Shown here piece by piece: positions 56,552 through 64,000 of a DNA stretch of 64,000 nucleotides (position 1 is the stretch's first letter; every line of letters begins with the position of its first letter). The DNA is from an uncultured Oscillospiraceae bacterium. Lineage in GTDB: Bacteria; Bacillota; Clostridia; Oscillospirales; Acutalibacteraceae. The translations under genes and the position numbers were made by a program. The DNA lies in the NCBI GenBank assembly GCA_958448165.1, contig CAUDCW010000002.1, forward strand, positions 124,001-188,000, given 5' to 3'. The notes beneath the pieces are model-generated. The model had not been told where the DNA came from. It saw nothing but the letters and a program-made list of their open reading frames with translations, and made no database searches.

Positions 56552-56580
56552 CCCCTCACCGTTTTTGTCCCGGTGAGGGG
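56552..56580 (-). terminator. Terminator of the chimera/peptide operon
   Basis: CCCCTCACCG pairs with CGGTGAGGGG; on the minus strand TTTTGTTGTTTT follows. It lies about 75 bases past the stop of the 39-residue gene. Confidence 0.65.
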
Positions 56581-56603
56581 TTGACTTATCAAAACTTTTT
56601 AAA

Positions 56604-56643
56604 ATATGTTGCCGCACCGTAACTAAACAGTGCGGTAACATAT
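56604..56643 (+). terminator. Bidirectional terminator after the array
   Basis: ATATGTTGCCGCAC pairs with GTGCGGTAACATAT (one G-T pair), followed on plus by TTTTGTTATTTTTTATT. It can end the CRISPR transcript on plus and the peptide gene transcript on minus. Confidence 0.7.
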
Positions 56644-56655
56644 TTTTGTTATTTT

Positions 56656-56775
56656 TTATTTAAGAATCGGAAGTTCGTCATCTTCAGGCGCGGGGTCAAT
56701 AGTGCTTGTTGTGATAACGTCCTCACACTCAAATTCCACTATTTCCATTTCAGCTGTAATGTATTTTTCTTTCAC
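56656..56775 (-). CDS. 39-residue acidic peptide
   Basis: The GTG start follows AGGAGG by seven bases and lies 15 bases after the stop of 56791-57408. The peptide reads VKEKYITAEMEIVEFECEDV and ends DDELPILK. Short peptides with an EDVITTS-like core occur beside secreted-protein genes in ruminococci (memory, not checked). One Cys is present. Function unknown. Confidence 0.7.
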   Translation of the reverse strand: MKEKYITAEMEIVEFECEDVITTSTIDPAPEDDELPILK

Positions 56776-56790
56776 GGTAAGTCCTCCTAT

Positions 56791-57408
56791 TTATGCTGTT
56801 ATATATGCAAGTGCATCCTGATTGTAGATATAAAGCCATTTTACAAGATTTTTCAGGTTAACATCTGTTGAATCACTGTCCAGAGCCTTATACACATAGC
56901 TGAGAGCAGAGTAATTTGTGATTACTTCTTCGCCGTTTACACTTACATTAAATGGTGTTCCGAGCTTTTCTGCGCTGACATTATTTATGTCAATGTAGTA
57001 ATAACCCTGTTTTTCTGTAGGTGTTAATGTAGTACCGTTCACTGAGAATGTATAATCGCTAATCTCTTTACCATCTTCAAGCTTGAAATAATGTCTGATA
57101 GTGGTTTCAGATTTAAGAATAAGGCTTGAACCGTAGCAGCTTATGCCTTCGGGCATTGTGCCGACTGTGAAGTCATAAACGCTCATGTCGTCTGTAACAG
57201 TCTGCTCTGCAACAGCTTCTCCGCTGAAGTATGCCTTAGCTGCATCACCGTAAACGCTCATAGAATCTGCAAGGTTATTGAGATATTCATTAGATGAAAC
57301 AAGCTTCATTTCAGAACCCAGCACCTTGAAATTCCGATTTATTTCAGTAAGCGCTTTCTTAAATTCCTTTTCGCCTTCAACCCCGATTTTCAGTCCGAAA
57401 TCAGACAT
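56791..57408 (-). CDS. Chimera of a phage tape-measure N-terminus and a secreted-protein C-terminal domain
   Basis: Residues 1-42 (MSDFGLKIGVEGEKEFKKAL, then NRNFKVLGSEMKLVSS) match the start of tailed-phage tape-measure proteins of Firmicutes. From about residue 45 the sequence changes to a beta-rich region (TVNGTT-like strands, EKQGYYYIDINNVSAEKLGT) followed by helical SALSYVYKALDSD and YNQDALAYITA, as at the C-termini of large secreted ruminococcal proteins. There is no signal peptide. The ribosome binding site AGGAGG is good, so the 205-residue product may be made. The fusion is read directly; its function is unknown. Confidence 0.7.
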   Translation of the reverse strand: MSDFGLKIGVEGEKEFKKALTEINRNFKVLGSEMKLVSSNEYLNNLADSMSVYGDAAKAYFSGEAVAEQTVTDDMSVYDFTVGTMPEGISCYGSSLILKSETTIRHYFKLEDGKEISDYTFSVNGTTLTPTEKQGYYYIDINNVSAEKLGTPFNVSVNGEEVITNYSALSYVYKALDSDSTDVNLKNLVKWLYIYNQDALAYITA

Positions 57409-57433
57409 TCTGTCACCTCCTTGTTTTTGGTAT

Positions 57434-57466
57434 AAAAAAAGAGCAACCCGTTAAAGGTTACTCTTT
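57434..57466 (-). terminator. Terminator after the DUF1275 gene
   Basis: On the minus strand AAAGAGTAACC pairs with GGTTGCTCTTT and is followed by TTTTATA. It separates the membrane protein gene from the chimera gene. Confidence 0.75.
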
Positions 57467-57493
57467 GAATTTAATTAGTAGATAAACTGGAAT

Positions 57494-58141
57494 TTACCGG
57501 TACTCCTTAATCATTATTACAATAACGAAAGTTAAAAGTATTGTGGAGACCAAAATCGTTTTTATACCCCAGATATTAGATAGGACTCCTCCGATTCCGG
57601 CTCCGATTGCAAAAATTGTAATTATACCAAAAAAATGAAGTGCTTTATATAAAGATTCCTTATCCTTATTCCGGAGGTAATGTGATAAGCTTTCTGTTCC
57701 ACTTCTTAAATTCCCTATACACATAGTGCTCGCATATCCGTATCCATGTACTTTTCTAAAAGTTTGCACCTGCATAGCACATGAAAAGGAAACTAACATA
57801 TTAGCAATCATATTTAATTTGAGTGGCATAAATCCGACAAGACCAAGCATTAGTATTTCTATAAACAGAATGATTTGTCTCCAGTGTATGCCCTTACTGT
57901 TCTTGAACTTGTTTTCAATTTGCTCGGCAATAAAAATTCCTGCAGCAAATGAAAGCAAAGGAAACATATAATGAACCCCCATAACTGCATTGCCTTGCAT
58001 AAAATTCTGACTCATCAGAACAACATTACCTGTTTGAGCATTTGCAAAAACATGGTCTCTCATATTGTAAGTATATGCATCCTGAAATCCACCTGAAAAC
58101 GCCAAAATAGCACTTATTCTAAAGCTCTCTGATGTTTGCAA
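57494..58141 (-). CDS. YoaK/DUF1275-family membrane protein
   Basis: The 215-residue protein has about six hydrophobic segments and the family motifs SGGFQDAYTYNMRDHVFANA and QTGNVVLM, with VHGYGYASTMCIGNLRSGTE in the middle. Members are small inner-membrane proteins of unknown function. The start is TTG or ATG near 58141 after GGAGGTGTTC. Confidence 0.85.
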   Translation of the reverse strand: MQTSESFRISAILAFSGGFQDAYTYNMRDHVFANAQTGNVVLMSQNFMQGNAVMGVHYMFPLLSFAAGIFIAEQIENKFKNSKGIHWRQIILFIEILMLGLVGFMPLKLNMIANMLVSFSCAMQVQTFRKVHGYGYASTMCIGNLRSGTESLSHYLRNKDKESLYKALHFFGIITIFAIGAGIGGVLSNIWGIKTILVSTILLTFVIVIMIKEYR

Positions 58142-58218
58142 TGTAAATGAACACCTCCATAAATTCCGATTTATCTTCCTTTTTGATACATTTAATTATA
58201 TCAGAAACAAATAGGAAG

Positions 58219-58425
58219 TCAATTAGTATGAACCGTTCTGTGAATTGTATCAAGAATTTTCTCCTGCTCCGTTTCATCAACGCCTATGCTTTCAAGGGCC
58301 TCTCGTGTTCCGCAATCAGAACACACAATCGTTACATTATCAACCCTTGAAACTGCACCTCGTTCGCTGAAAAGCATTCCGCATTTCGGACATTTTCTTA
58401 ACTGAATTTCATTTTTCATTTTCAT
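58219..58425 (-). CDS. Small zinc-ribbon protein
   Basis: ATG at 58425 follows GGAGATGT. The 68-residue product begins MKMKNEIQLRKCPKCGMLFS and has two CxxC pairs (CPKCG and CSDCG), then a helical tail ending DTIHRTVHTN. Its 3' two-thirds is duplicated at 59102-59257. It overlaps the 41-residue ORF by 17 bases. Confidence 0.75.
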   Translation of the reverse strand: MKMKNEIQLRKCPKCGMLFSERGAVSRVDNVTIVCSDCGTREALESIGVDETEQEKILDTIHRTVHTN

Positions 58426-58534
58426 ACATCTCCATTGAATTTTTGTAGGCAACGGCAAAGGCAGCGTATTCCTTATCGTAATAGCTGTCCTTTGCTTTGA
58501 ATTTTGTCGGCTTGTAATTTTTAAGTATTCTCAA
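58409..58534 (-). CDS. 41-residue protein
   Basis: A TTG start follows GGAGGTGAG. The product reads MRILKNYKPTKFKAKDSYYD and ends NSMEMYENEK. The KxYKPTxFxAK start resembles the N-termini of phage terminase-type proteins, so it may be a leftover of a phage gene. It overlaps the zinc-ribbon gene. Confidence 0.5.
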   Translation of the reverse strand: MRILKNYKPTKFKAKDSYYDKEYAAFAVAYKNSMEMYENEK

Positions 58535-58631
58535 AATCTCACCTCCGAAAGGGCATAAAAATAGCACCGATTATTTCTAACCGATGCTAAAAGATTATAT
58601 TGTATTGTTTGATAAACTGGAATTTCACGAA

Positions 58632-59024
58632 CTATTCTACTATTTTTTTGTCTCCAAAATACTGCATCAAAATTAATATCAAGGCACTTCCCGCAAGTAT
58701 TCCATCCATAATTCCAGCAGGCAACAAAAACATCATCAATGTAATTGTAATAACACAGTTTATTACAGATAACACTAAGCCCCACATCCTATTTTTCAAC
58801 AATCCTATTGCTCCAATAAGTCTAAGCACCCCATATATTGCTCCCATAACCATCATCATATAAAGGTTATCTTGAAAATATGGAAGTTTAAATTCAAAAT
58901 ATTGACCTATGTCATATTTATCAGTTCCTATAAGCAATGCTGGTATTATTGCAAAAATTCCACCAAGTTCCATAAAACCACCATGAATAATCATAAGTAT
59001 TGCTGCAATCTTGTATTTTTTCAT
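58632..59024 (-). CDS. Small integral membrane protein
   Basis: The 130-residue protein has four hydrophobic segments (about residues 5-32, 52-75, 80-98, 100-122) and a charged end GDKKIVE. No named family is certain. The start follows GGAGGAATATGCAGTT. It lies between the two copies of the 210-bp duplication. Confidence 0.7.
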   Translation of the reverse strand: MKKYKIAAILMIIHGGFMELGGIFAIIPALLIGTDKYDIGQYFEFKLPYFQDNLYMMMVMGAIYGVLRLIGAIGLLKNRMWGLVLSVINCVITITLMMFLLPAGIMDGILAGSALILILMQYFGDKKIVE

Positions 59025-59045
59025 AACTGCATATTCCTCCGTAAA

Positions 59046-59258
59046 CTTCCGATTTATCTTCCTTTTTGATACATTTAATTATATCAAAAACAAATAGGAA
59101 GTCAATTAGTATGAACCGTTCTGTGAATTGTATCAAGAATTTTCTCCTGCTCCTTTTCATCAACACCTATGCTTTCAAGGGCCTCTCGTGTTCCGCAATC
59201 GGAGCAGATAATCGTTACATCATCCACCCTTGAAACAGCACCTCGCTCACTGAAAAGC
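59046..59258. repeat. Second copy of a 210-bp duplication, with a zinc-ribbon gene fragment
   Basis: This closely matches 58163-58374. It contains the 3' end of the zinc-ribbon gene (stop at 59102), but homology stops at CACTGAAAAG before the first CxxC pair, so this copy has no start and no N-terminal cysteines. The identical flanks, including CTTCCTTTTTGATACATTTA, show that the duplicated unit included the intergenic region. Confidence 0.85.
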
Positions 59259-59270
59259 TTTCAGTGTGAG

Positions 59271-59780
59271 TTAATCAATGGTTCCTGAAGTATTAGTAGC
59301 ATTTTCCGTTATGCCGATATACTGCGATTTTCCAAAAGCAAGAATCAACCCGAAGATTGTCGGCAGAAAAACTAATCCGATTGCAAATCCTGTTCCGTGA
59401 CCGAATGCTTTTGAAAGCTTGAACGAATGAAGAACATCAATGTAAAGTGCAAGCAGAAGAAAAGCGCAACCGATAATATAAATAATTGTTTCAAAACCGC
59501 CTGATGAGAATATATATCCTGTCATAACCATTCCTGCAACTGCAAGGACTAACATAAGCCAGAAAAATGCAGGTTTCCAACAAATTTTATACACTATATG
59601 ACCATTATAGAACGGAATAAAAGATTTCCATCCGTGTTGACCTGCTTTTTTAAAAATTTTCCACCACGCAATAACGGTAACTGCGTAAATAACAAGTAAT
59701 GTTCCAAGAACAATTCCGAGTAAAATTAATAATGCGGAAATGTGAACCGTACTTAAATAGTTTTGTAAATAATCAAACAT
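59271..59780 (-). CDS. DUF5684-like membrane protein
   Basis: ATG at 59780 follows GGAGGAAAATT. The 169-residue product has about four or five membrane segments and the motif WWKIFKKAGQHGWKSFIPFY, then YKICWKPAFFW, typical of the DUF5684 group, whose members are sometimes fused to signal-peptidase domains. No function is known. Confidence 0.8.
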   Translation of the reverse strand: MFDYLQNYLSTVHISALLILLGIVLGTLLVIYAVTVIAWWKIFKKAGQHGWKSFIPFYNGHIVYKICWKPAFFWLMLVLAVAGMVMTGYIFSSGGFETIIYIIGCAFLLLALYIDVLHSFKLSKAFGHGTGFAIGLVFLPTIFGLILAFGKSQYIGITENATNTSGTID

Positions 59781-60071
59781 AATTTTCCTCCAAAATTTTA
59801 TTAAATAATGTAATGATCGAATAAATAAGAATAATGTATGACCGGACAATTCATTTACTGCCTGTTCATTTGATGACCTCCATATAAGTATTAAGAGCTG
59901 TTCTCTTTGTTACAGTCATATAATATAATACCGACTATGACAAAATACGGACAAATTTTTTAAAATTATAAGATTTCTTTGATTTTTTAAAAATTTTTTT
60001 AAATTCATTAGTTTTGTTGCAAAAATCAGTATATAATGGTGTATAATTAAGGAAACAGAGGTGATTCAGAA

Positions 60072-61868
60072 TTGAAGAATAATACAAAAGCCTTTATTCT
60101 CACAGGTACTCTTGGCATATTGCTTTTATTTGCCTTTTTATTTGTATGGACTGCCGTTAGTTATCAAACAGAAGCAGTCGATACAGAATCTGCAAAAGTA
60201 TCAATTATCGGGGAATATACCACAGACGGCGAAAGTTGGAATAAAATTCAGTCAAGCAACGACTTTATTAATGATAATTACGAAACGGTGACTTTCAGAG
60301 GAAGGCTTTCTCAGGACATTCCGAAAAATCAGTACTTAATTATTTCGATGTGTGATGTATGGGTTGAGATTAAGGCTGACGGAGAAGTTGTAGCCACAAA
60401 TCATTATGATACCGGAGCTTCAACAATAACACCCGGCAATTCTATTGCTTATGTATCGGCTGATGAAATTCCCAATATTACAGAAATTGAATTGACAATT
60501 TCAAATCCTTACACTGTTTTTTCCGGTTTTAATCCTATACAGGATACACTTAACAGGCTTACGGTCGGTAATAAGGATACCTTATACAATGACTTACTTA
60601 AAAACAATACGCCTGCTATTTTAATAAGTCTTGCAATTTGCTTTTTGGGATTGTTTGCATTTACCCTTGCAGGCTTGTTGTGGAAGAATGTAATGATTAG
60701 AAACATCGCCCTTGCTCTTATGGCAATTACGGGCGGAATTTATGTTCTCACTGATTCAATTTATACCTATCTCCCATTATGGATCGGCAACCCGGTACTC
60801 TGTATGGTGTTTGACGAATTTGCTACATATCTGTTGCCGATTACGGCTTTTCTGTATGTCAGAGTGAATGTTGAAGACAAGCGTTGCAAAGGATATATTT
60901 CAATACTCATTATTGTATCTATACTTCTGACTATGGCAGCAGTATTCTTGCAGTTGTTCGGCGTTATGGATATTCTGAAAAGTCAGATTTTTGTATTCCC
61001 GTTTATCCTGCTCGGAAGTGTGGGCAGTACTATTTGCCTTATCTACGAAGCATTCAAGCTCAAAAGTAAAAATTCAAGGGCAGTTCTCATTTCGGTTTGT
61101 CCGTTAGTCGTGGCAGGACTTATTGATTTTATCAACTCCTTAACAGGTTTCACACACGACCGTGTGTTCATAAGATTAGGTCTGCTTATCACAGTTGTCA
61201 TTCAGATTTATCTTCTGTTACGCGAAACAAGAGAACATCAAAAGGAGCTTTTACGCTATCAGGAATTGCAGAATGAAATGCTGCAAATGCGTGTTTCAAT
61301 TATGGTCTCGCAGATACAACCGCATTTTCTCTATAATTCGCTCACTTCAATCGCACAGCTTTGCGAAAAAAATCCCTCAAAAGCAAAGAAGGCTACTATT
61401 GAATTTTCTGAGTATCTGCGCAGGAATATGAATTCACTCAAGGAACAGGCTCCCGTACCGTTTGAAAGTGAGCTAAAGCACCTTGAAACCTATCTGTCAC
61501 TTGAAAAAATGCGCTTTGGCGATGAGCTTAACATTGAATATGACATAGAAGCAACAGATTTTCTTATCCCATCCCTCACAGTACAGCCTCTTGTTGAAAA
61601 TGCCGTAAAGCACGGTGTAGGTATGAAAGAGGACGGCGGAACGGTCACTATTGCTACAAAGGAATTTGATGACCGATATGAGGTCATTGTTTCAGATGAC
61701 GGCGTGGGATTTGACACAGCGAAAAAACCGAATGACGGACGAACTCATATTGGAATGGAAAATGTGAGAAACAGACTTAAAACAATGTGCAATGCCGTGC
61801 TTAATATTGAAAGTACGGTTGGCAAAGGCACGGTTGCAACAATAACAATCCCAAAGGAGGAAATTTAA
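60072..61868 (+). CDS. Sensor histidine kinase, LytS/7TM type
   Basis: The 598-residue protein has an N-terminal membrane helix, an extracellular beta-sandwich-like region (about 40-165), seven membrane helices (about 175-385) and a His_kinase domain with SQIQPHFLYNS (phospho-acceptor H418) and ATPase motifs VQPLVENAVKHG and VSDDGVGFD. The start is TTG with AGAGGTGAT; TATAAT-like sequences lie at 60032-60037 and 60045-60050. The cognate regulator starts one base after its stop. The upstream 59781-60071 is AT-rich with no gene. Confidence 0.92.
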   Translation: MKNNTKAFILTGTLGILLLFAFLFVWTAVSYQTEAVDTESAKVSIIGEYTTDGESWNKIQSSNDFINDNYETVTFRGRLSQDIPKNQYLIISMCDVWVEIKADGEVVATNHYDTGASTITPGNSIAYVSADEIPNITEIELTISNPYTVFSGFNPIQDTLNRLTVGNKDTLYNDLLKNNTPAILISLAICFLGLFAFTLAGLLWKNVMIRNIALALMAITGGIYVLTDSIYTYLPLWIGNPVLCMVFDEFATYLLPITAFLYVRVNVEDKRCKGYISILIIVSILLTMAAVFLQLFGVMDILKSQIFVFPFILLGSVGSTICLIYEAFKLKSKNSRAVLISVCPLVVAGLIDFINSLTGFTHDRVFIRLGLLITVVIQIYLLLRETREHQKELLRYQELQNEMLQMRVSIMVSQIQPHFLYNSLTSIAQLCEKNPSKAKKATIEFSEYLRRNMNSLKEQAPVPFESELKHLETYLSLEKMRFGDELNIEYDIEATDFLIPSLTVQPLVENAVKHGVGMKEDGGTVTIATKEFDDRYEVIVSDDGVGFDTAKKPNDGRTHIGMENVRNRLKTMCNAVLNIESTVGKGTVATITIPKEEI

Positions 61869-61869
61869 T

Positions 61870-62673
61870 ATGAGAATTTTAGCGGCTGATGATGAAACTC
61901 TGGCTCGTGAAATGCTGACTGACGCTATAAGGCAAGCTTTGCCCGATGCCGAAATATTTGATTTTGCAAAACCGTCCCGGCTTCTTGAATTTGCGTCGGA
62001 AAATCCACCCTGCGAAATCGCATTTCTTGATATACATATGCGTGGAATGAACGGTGTAGAGCTTGCAAAAAAGCTAAAGGACATCAATCCAAAGCTGAAT
62101 ATCATTTTTGTAACAGGCTTTGACCAATATACGGGCGACGCAATGAAGCTTCACGCAAGCGGATATATAATGAAGCCCGTAACAAAGGAAAAGGTTGAGG
62201 CGGAGCTTGCTGAGCTTCGTCACCCGATTGAACCAAAAAGCGATGTACTTCTTCGTGTTCAGTGCTTTGGAAATTTTGATGTATTTACTCCCGACGGAGC
62301 GCCTGTTCATTTTGAAAGAAGCCGTTCAAAAGAGGTTTTTGCCTATCTTGTTCACCGACACGGAAGCTCCTGCACAATCAAAGAAATTGCGGCGGCTCTG
62401 TTTGAAGATGAACCTTATGACCTAAAGCAACAGGCATATATTCAGAAAATTATTTCGGCAATGATGAAAAGCCTGAAAAAATGCGGTGCGGCTGACGCAG
62501 TGTTTAAAAAATACAACAGCCTTTCTGTAAATGTAAGCAAGCTTGACTGCGATTACTATCGCTTTAAGGAGCTTGACTCAGGTGCCGTTAATTCCTACAA
62601 CAGCGAATATATGGCGCAGTATTATTGGGCAGACTTTATGTTTGATGACTACGATTATGATGAGGATTACTAA
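61870..62673 (+). CDS. Response regulator with SARP-like output domain
   Basis: The 267-residue protein has a receiver domain (acidic pair DD7-8, phospho-acceptor D54 in AFLDIHMRG, Lys in IMKPVT) and, from about residue 128, a winged-helix domain with a BTAD-like helical tail (FGNFDVFTPDGAPVHFERSR, then YLVHRHGSSCTIKEIAAALF). LytS-type kinases usually pair with LytTR regulators, so this output type is less common. The tail ends in Asp/Tyr repeats (DDYDYDEDY). The start follows AAAGGAGG. Confidence 0.88.
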   Translation: MRILAADDETLAREMLTDAIRQALPDAEIFDFAKPSRLLEFASENPPCEIAFLDIHMRGMNGVELAKKLKDINPKLNIIFVTGFDQYTGDAMKLHASGYIMKPVTKEKVEAELAELRHPIEPKSDVLLRVQCFGNFDVFTPDGAPVHFERSRSKEVFAYLVHRHGSSCTIKEIAAALFEDEPYDLKQQAYIQKIISAMMKSLKKCGAADAVFKKYNSLSVNVSKLDCDYYRFKELDSGAVNSYNSEYMAQYYWADFMFDDYDYDEDY

Positions 62674-62698
62674 GTAAACACTGATTAATCGGTTACTT

Positions 62699-62856
62699 AT
62701 ACTAATTCCTGATAGAAAGTAGACTTATATTTGCGAGGATAATTTTTGCAAGACAAGGCGGAGGACGCCGCAAGGCTGACGCCTTGCAAGGACGACAACG
62801 CAGTATTGCGGAAATTAGACCGCAAAGATTGTCTACTTTTTATTAGGTATTAGTAT
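62699..62856. repeat. MITE-like element, family B, copy 2
   Basis: This 158-bp element has imperfect 26-bp terminal inverted repeats (ATACTAATTCCTGATAGAAA and inverted ATACTAATACCTAATAAAAA, both continuing GTAGAC). The centre GCAAGGCTGACGCCTTGC is also palindromic. It matches the copy at 2473-2636 and encodes nothing. Confidence 0.8.
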
Positions 62857-62897
62857 TAGGCATTACTCCACAGAACAAAATTTCATACAGATTATTA

Positions 62898-62936
62898 ATG
62901 GGCTGTTGCAAATGAGTAAAATTTACAACAGCCCAT
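62898..62936. terminator. Hairpin after the response regulator
   Basis: AATGGGCTGTTG pairs with CAACAGCCCATT, with a short T-run (TTTCCTT) on the plus strand. It probably ends the two-component operon and the converging YdcF gene. Confidence 0.6.
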
Positions 62937-62999
62937 TTCCTTAACATTATAAATCTTTATTAAGAAAATAATATCTTATTTTGTATTGTAAAATATCAA

Positions 63000-63989
63000 T
63001 TACACTGTCAGTAATGCCGTGCCGACAATAATCAGCAATGTCAGAACAGCAAGAACAATAATTTTTTTCTTCTGACTTAAAATCAAGCCTATAAATTCTC
63101 TGATAAATGCATTAGGCCAGAAATACCACTTGGTTTTACTGCCCATTCCATCAGCGTTGAGTCCTGCTTGAGCTGAAAAAATACCGCTTCTGAAAACATG
63201 GTAGTTAGTAGTTGAAAATACAACTTTTGCATCACTGTCAGCAATCAGTTCTTTTGAAAACTTCATATTTTCAAAAGTGTTTGTTGACTTGGTTTCAGGC
63301 ATTATCTGCTCCTTGGGAATTCCCTGCTCCAGAAGATAACGCTGCATTGCCTCGCCTTCAGAGATTATCTCATCACTGCCCTGACCTCCCGAGGGAACAA
63401 ACACGGCTTTTTTGCCTGTTGCCTGTAATTGTGCGTTGTAGAACTCTATCGCCTTATCAACTCTTCCTTTTAAAAGAGGCAGTAAGGTTCCGTCTTTTTT
63501 TATTCCGCAGCCAAGGATAATTATATAATCCTTATCATACTCCGGCTTATGCTTTGCAGCCTTTAAGGCACATATTTTTGTTCCAAGCAAAAGCACCTCT
63601 GAAAAAACATAGAGAGTGCATATCATCGAGTAAACGATATGAGTATTCCTGTCTATAATAATGAATCTGAACGGAACAATAATGCAGACAAATACTCCTA
63701 AGGTCATAACAGCACTGATAATTATTCCTAAAGCATTTGCAACACGAAAGCCCTCGTGGCGAATAAGCGAAATATTGCTGACTGTCATTGATATTGAATA
63801 CAGTAAAACAAAAGGAGTAGAAAAAAGAATTGTAAGGAGCATTATTACTGCGGTCAGGTAGTGTATGCTTGACAGCTGATATGCTCGGTAGTTGATAAGC
63901 AGGAACACTGACAAAGCAATAAATAGGATTGCCAATCCGACAAAAACTATCATCAGTGAACAGTCAAAAACCGTGCCGTATGAGTACAT
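63000..63989 (-). CDS. YdcF/ElyC-type DUF218 membrane protein
   Basis: The 329-residue protein has about five N-terminal membrane segments and a DUF218 domain (about 148-300) with YIIILGCGIKKDGTLLPLLK, PSGGQGSDEIISEGEAMQRY and the closing TTNYHVFRSG, then one C-terminal helix. Family members act in envelope or exopolysaccharide biology. The ATG at 63989 lies 12 bases from the window edge with AAAGAG upstream, so the start appears complete. Confidence 0.88.
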   Translation of the reverse strand: MYSYGTVFDCSLMIVFVGLAILFIALSVFLLINYRAYQLSSIHYLTAVIMLLTILFSTPFVLLYSISMTVSNISLIRHEGFRVANALGIIISAVMTLGVFVCIIVPFRFIIIDRNTHIVYSMICTLYVFSEVLLLGTKICALKAAKHKPEYDKDYIIILGCGIKKDGTLLPLLKGRVDKAIEFYNAQLQATGKKAVFVPSGGQGSDEIISEGEAMQRYLLEQGIPKEQIMPETKSTNTFENMKFSKELIADSDAKVVFSTTNYHVFRSGIFSAQAGLNADGMGSKTKWYFWPNAFIREFIGLILSQKKKIIVLAVLTLLIIVGTALLTV

Positions 63990-64000
63990 ATTCTCTTTAA

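Noticed and set aside
55730..56622. Open frames on both strands with repeated TIYTPYGDGN-type or RPHKGCRLF-type peptides
   Set aside because: They are translations of the CRISPR repeats and spacers, not proteins.
62684..62698. TAATCGGTTACTTAT as a third LacI operator
   Set aside because: Only a half site resembles the operators at 27223 and 27305; it lacks the palindrome and lies after a gene end.

Overview
The window looks like a chromosome segment from a low-GC, Gram-positive gut anaerobe of the Ruminococcus group (Oscillospiraceae, Firmicutes). This rests on dockerin modules in secreted proteins, BspA-type leucine-rich repeats, strong AGGAGG-type ribosome binding sites, class II GalT, CUT1 sugar ABC operons and a C-terminal domain familiar from ruminococcal secreted proteins. 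The assignment is inferred from gene content only. No rRNA or tRNA gene was seen.

Layout. 1-5.6 kb: a hypothetical gene cut by the left edge, a SAP-domain protein, and a decayed pilus locus (a sortase without its catalytic cysteine, and a pilin 3' half fused to foreign sequence). 5.7-18.7 kb: a raffinose-family oligosaccharide operon (ABC importer, alpha-galactosidase, galK, galT, fructokinase, GH13 enzyme, galE) with a divergent AraC regulator. 18.7-20.3 kb: a graveyard of gene and IS fragments. 20.3-28.4 kb: a sucrose/fructoside operon (ABC importer with its ATPase, GH32, fructokinase, HPr-like protein) with a divergent LacI regulator and two matching operators. 28.5-33 kb: a broken kdp locus (kdpC fragment, corA, intact kdpD, ruined kdpE). 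33-37.3 kb: mobile debris (a phage MuF/JAB fragment, an IS3-type remnant) mixed with single genes (kinase-like, GNAT-DUF3795, VOC, TetR remnant). 37.3-41.6 kb: ADP-ribosylglycohydrolase, a 49-aa ORF, a WYL regulator and an AAA+ ATPase. 41.9-46 kb: two dockerin-bearing secreted proteins. 46.2-47.7 kb: a frameshifted acyl-ACP thioesterase and recombinase scars. 47.7-56.6 kb: a type III-A CRISPR-Cas locus (cas6-csm1-csm2-csm3-csm4-csm5-csm6) with a divergent array of 10 repeats and no cas1/cas2 in the window. 56.6-59.8 kb: a phage/secreted-protein chimera with a 39-aa peptide gene, plus small membrane and zinc-ribbon genes with a 210-bp duplication. 59.9-64 kb: a two-component system and a YdcF-family membrane protein.

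How the genes work together. The two sugar operons form one pathway. Alpha-galactosidase splits raffinose or stachyose into galactose (to the Leloir enzymes) and sucrose; sucrose and fructosides are split by the GH13 and GH32 enzymes, and fructose is phosphorylated by two PfkB kinases. The raffinose importer has no ATPase gene and may borrow the one in the sucrose operon. The CRISPR locus has the motifs for target cleavage (Csm3 D32), HD nuclease and cyclic oligoadenylate synthesis (Cas10 HD and GGDD) and CARF-HEPN signalling (Csm6).

Two families of MITE-like elements with terminal inverted repeats, and many genes truncated at one end, show that the region has been repeatedly rearranged. The strongest leads are the CRISPR locus with its neighbouring chimera and peptide, the ADP-ribosylglycohydrolase/WYL/AAA cluster, the in-frame sortase deletion, and the two MITE families.
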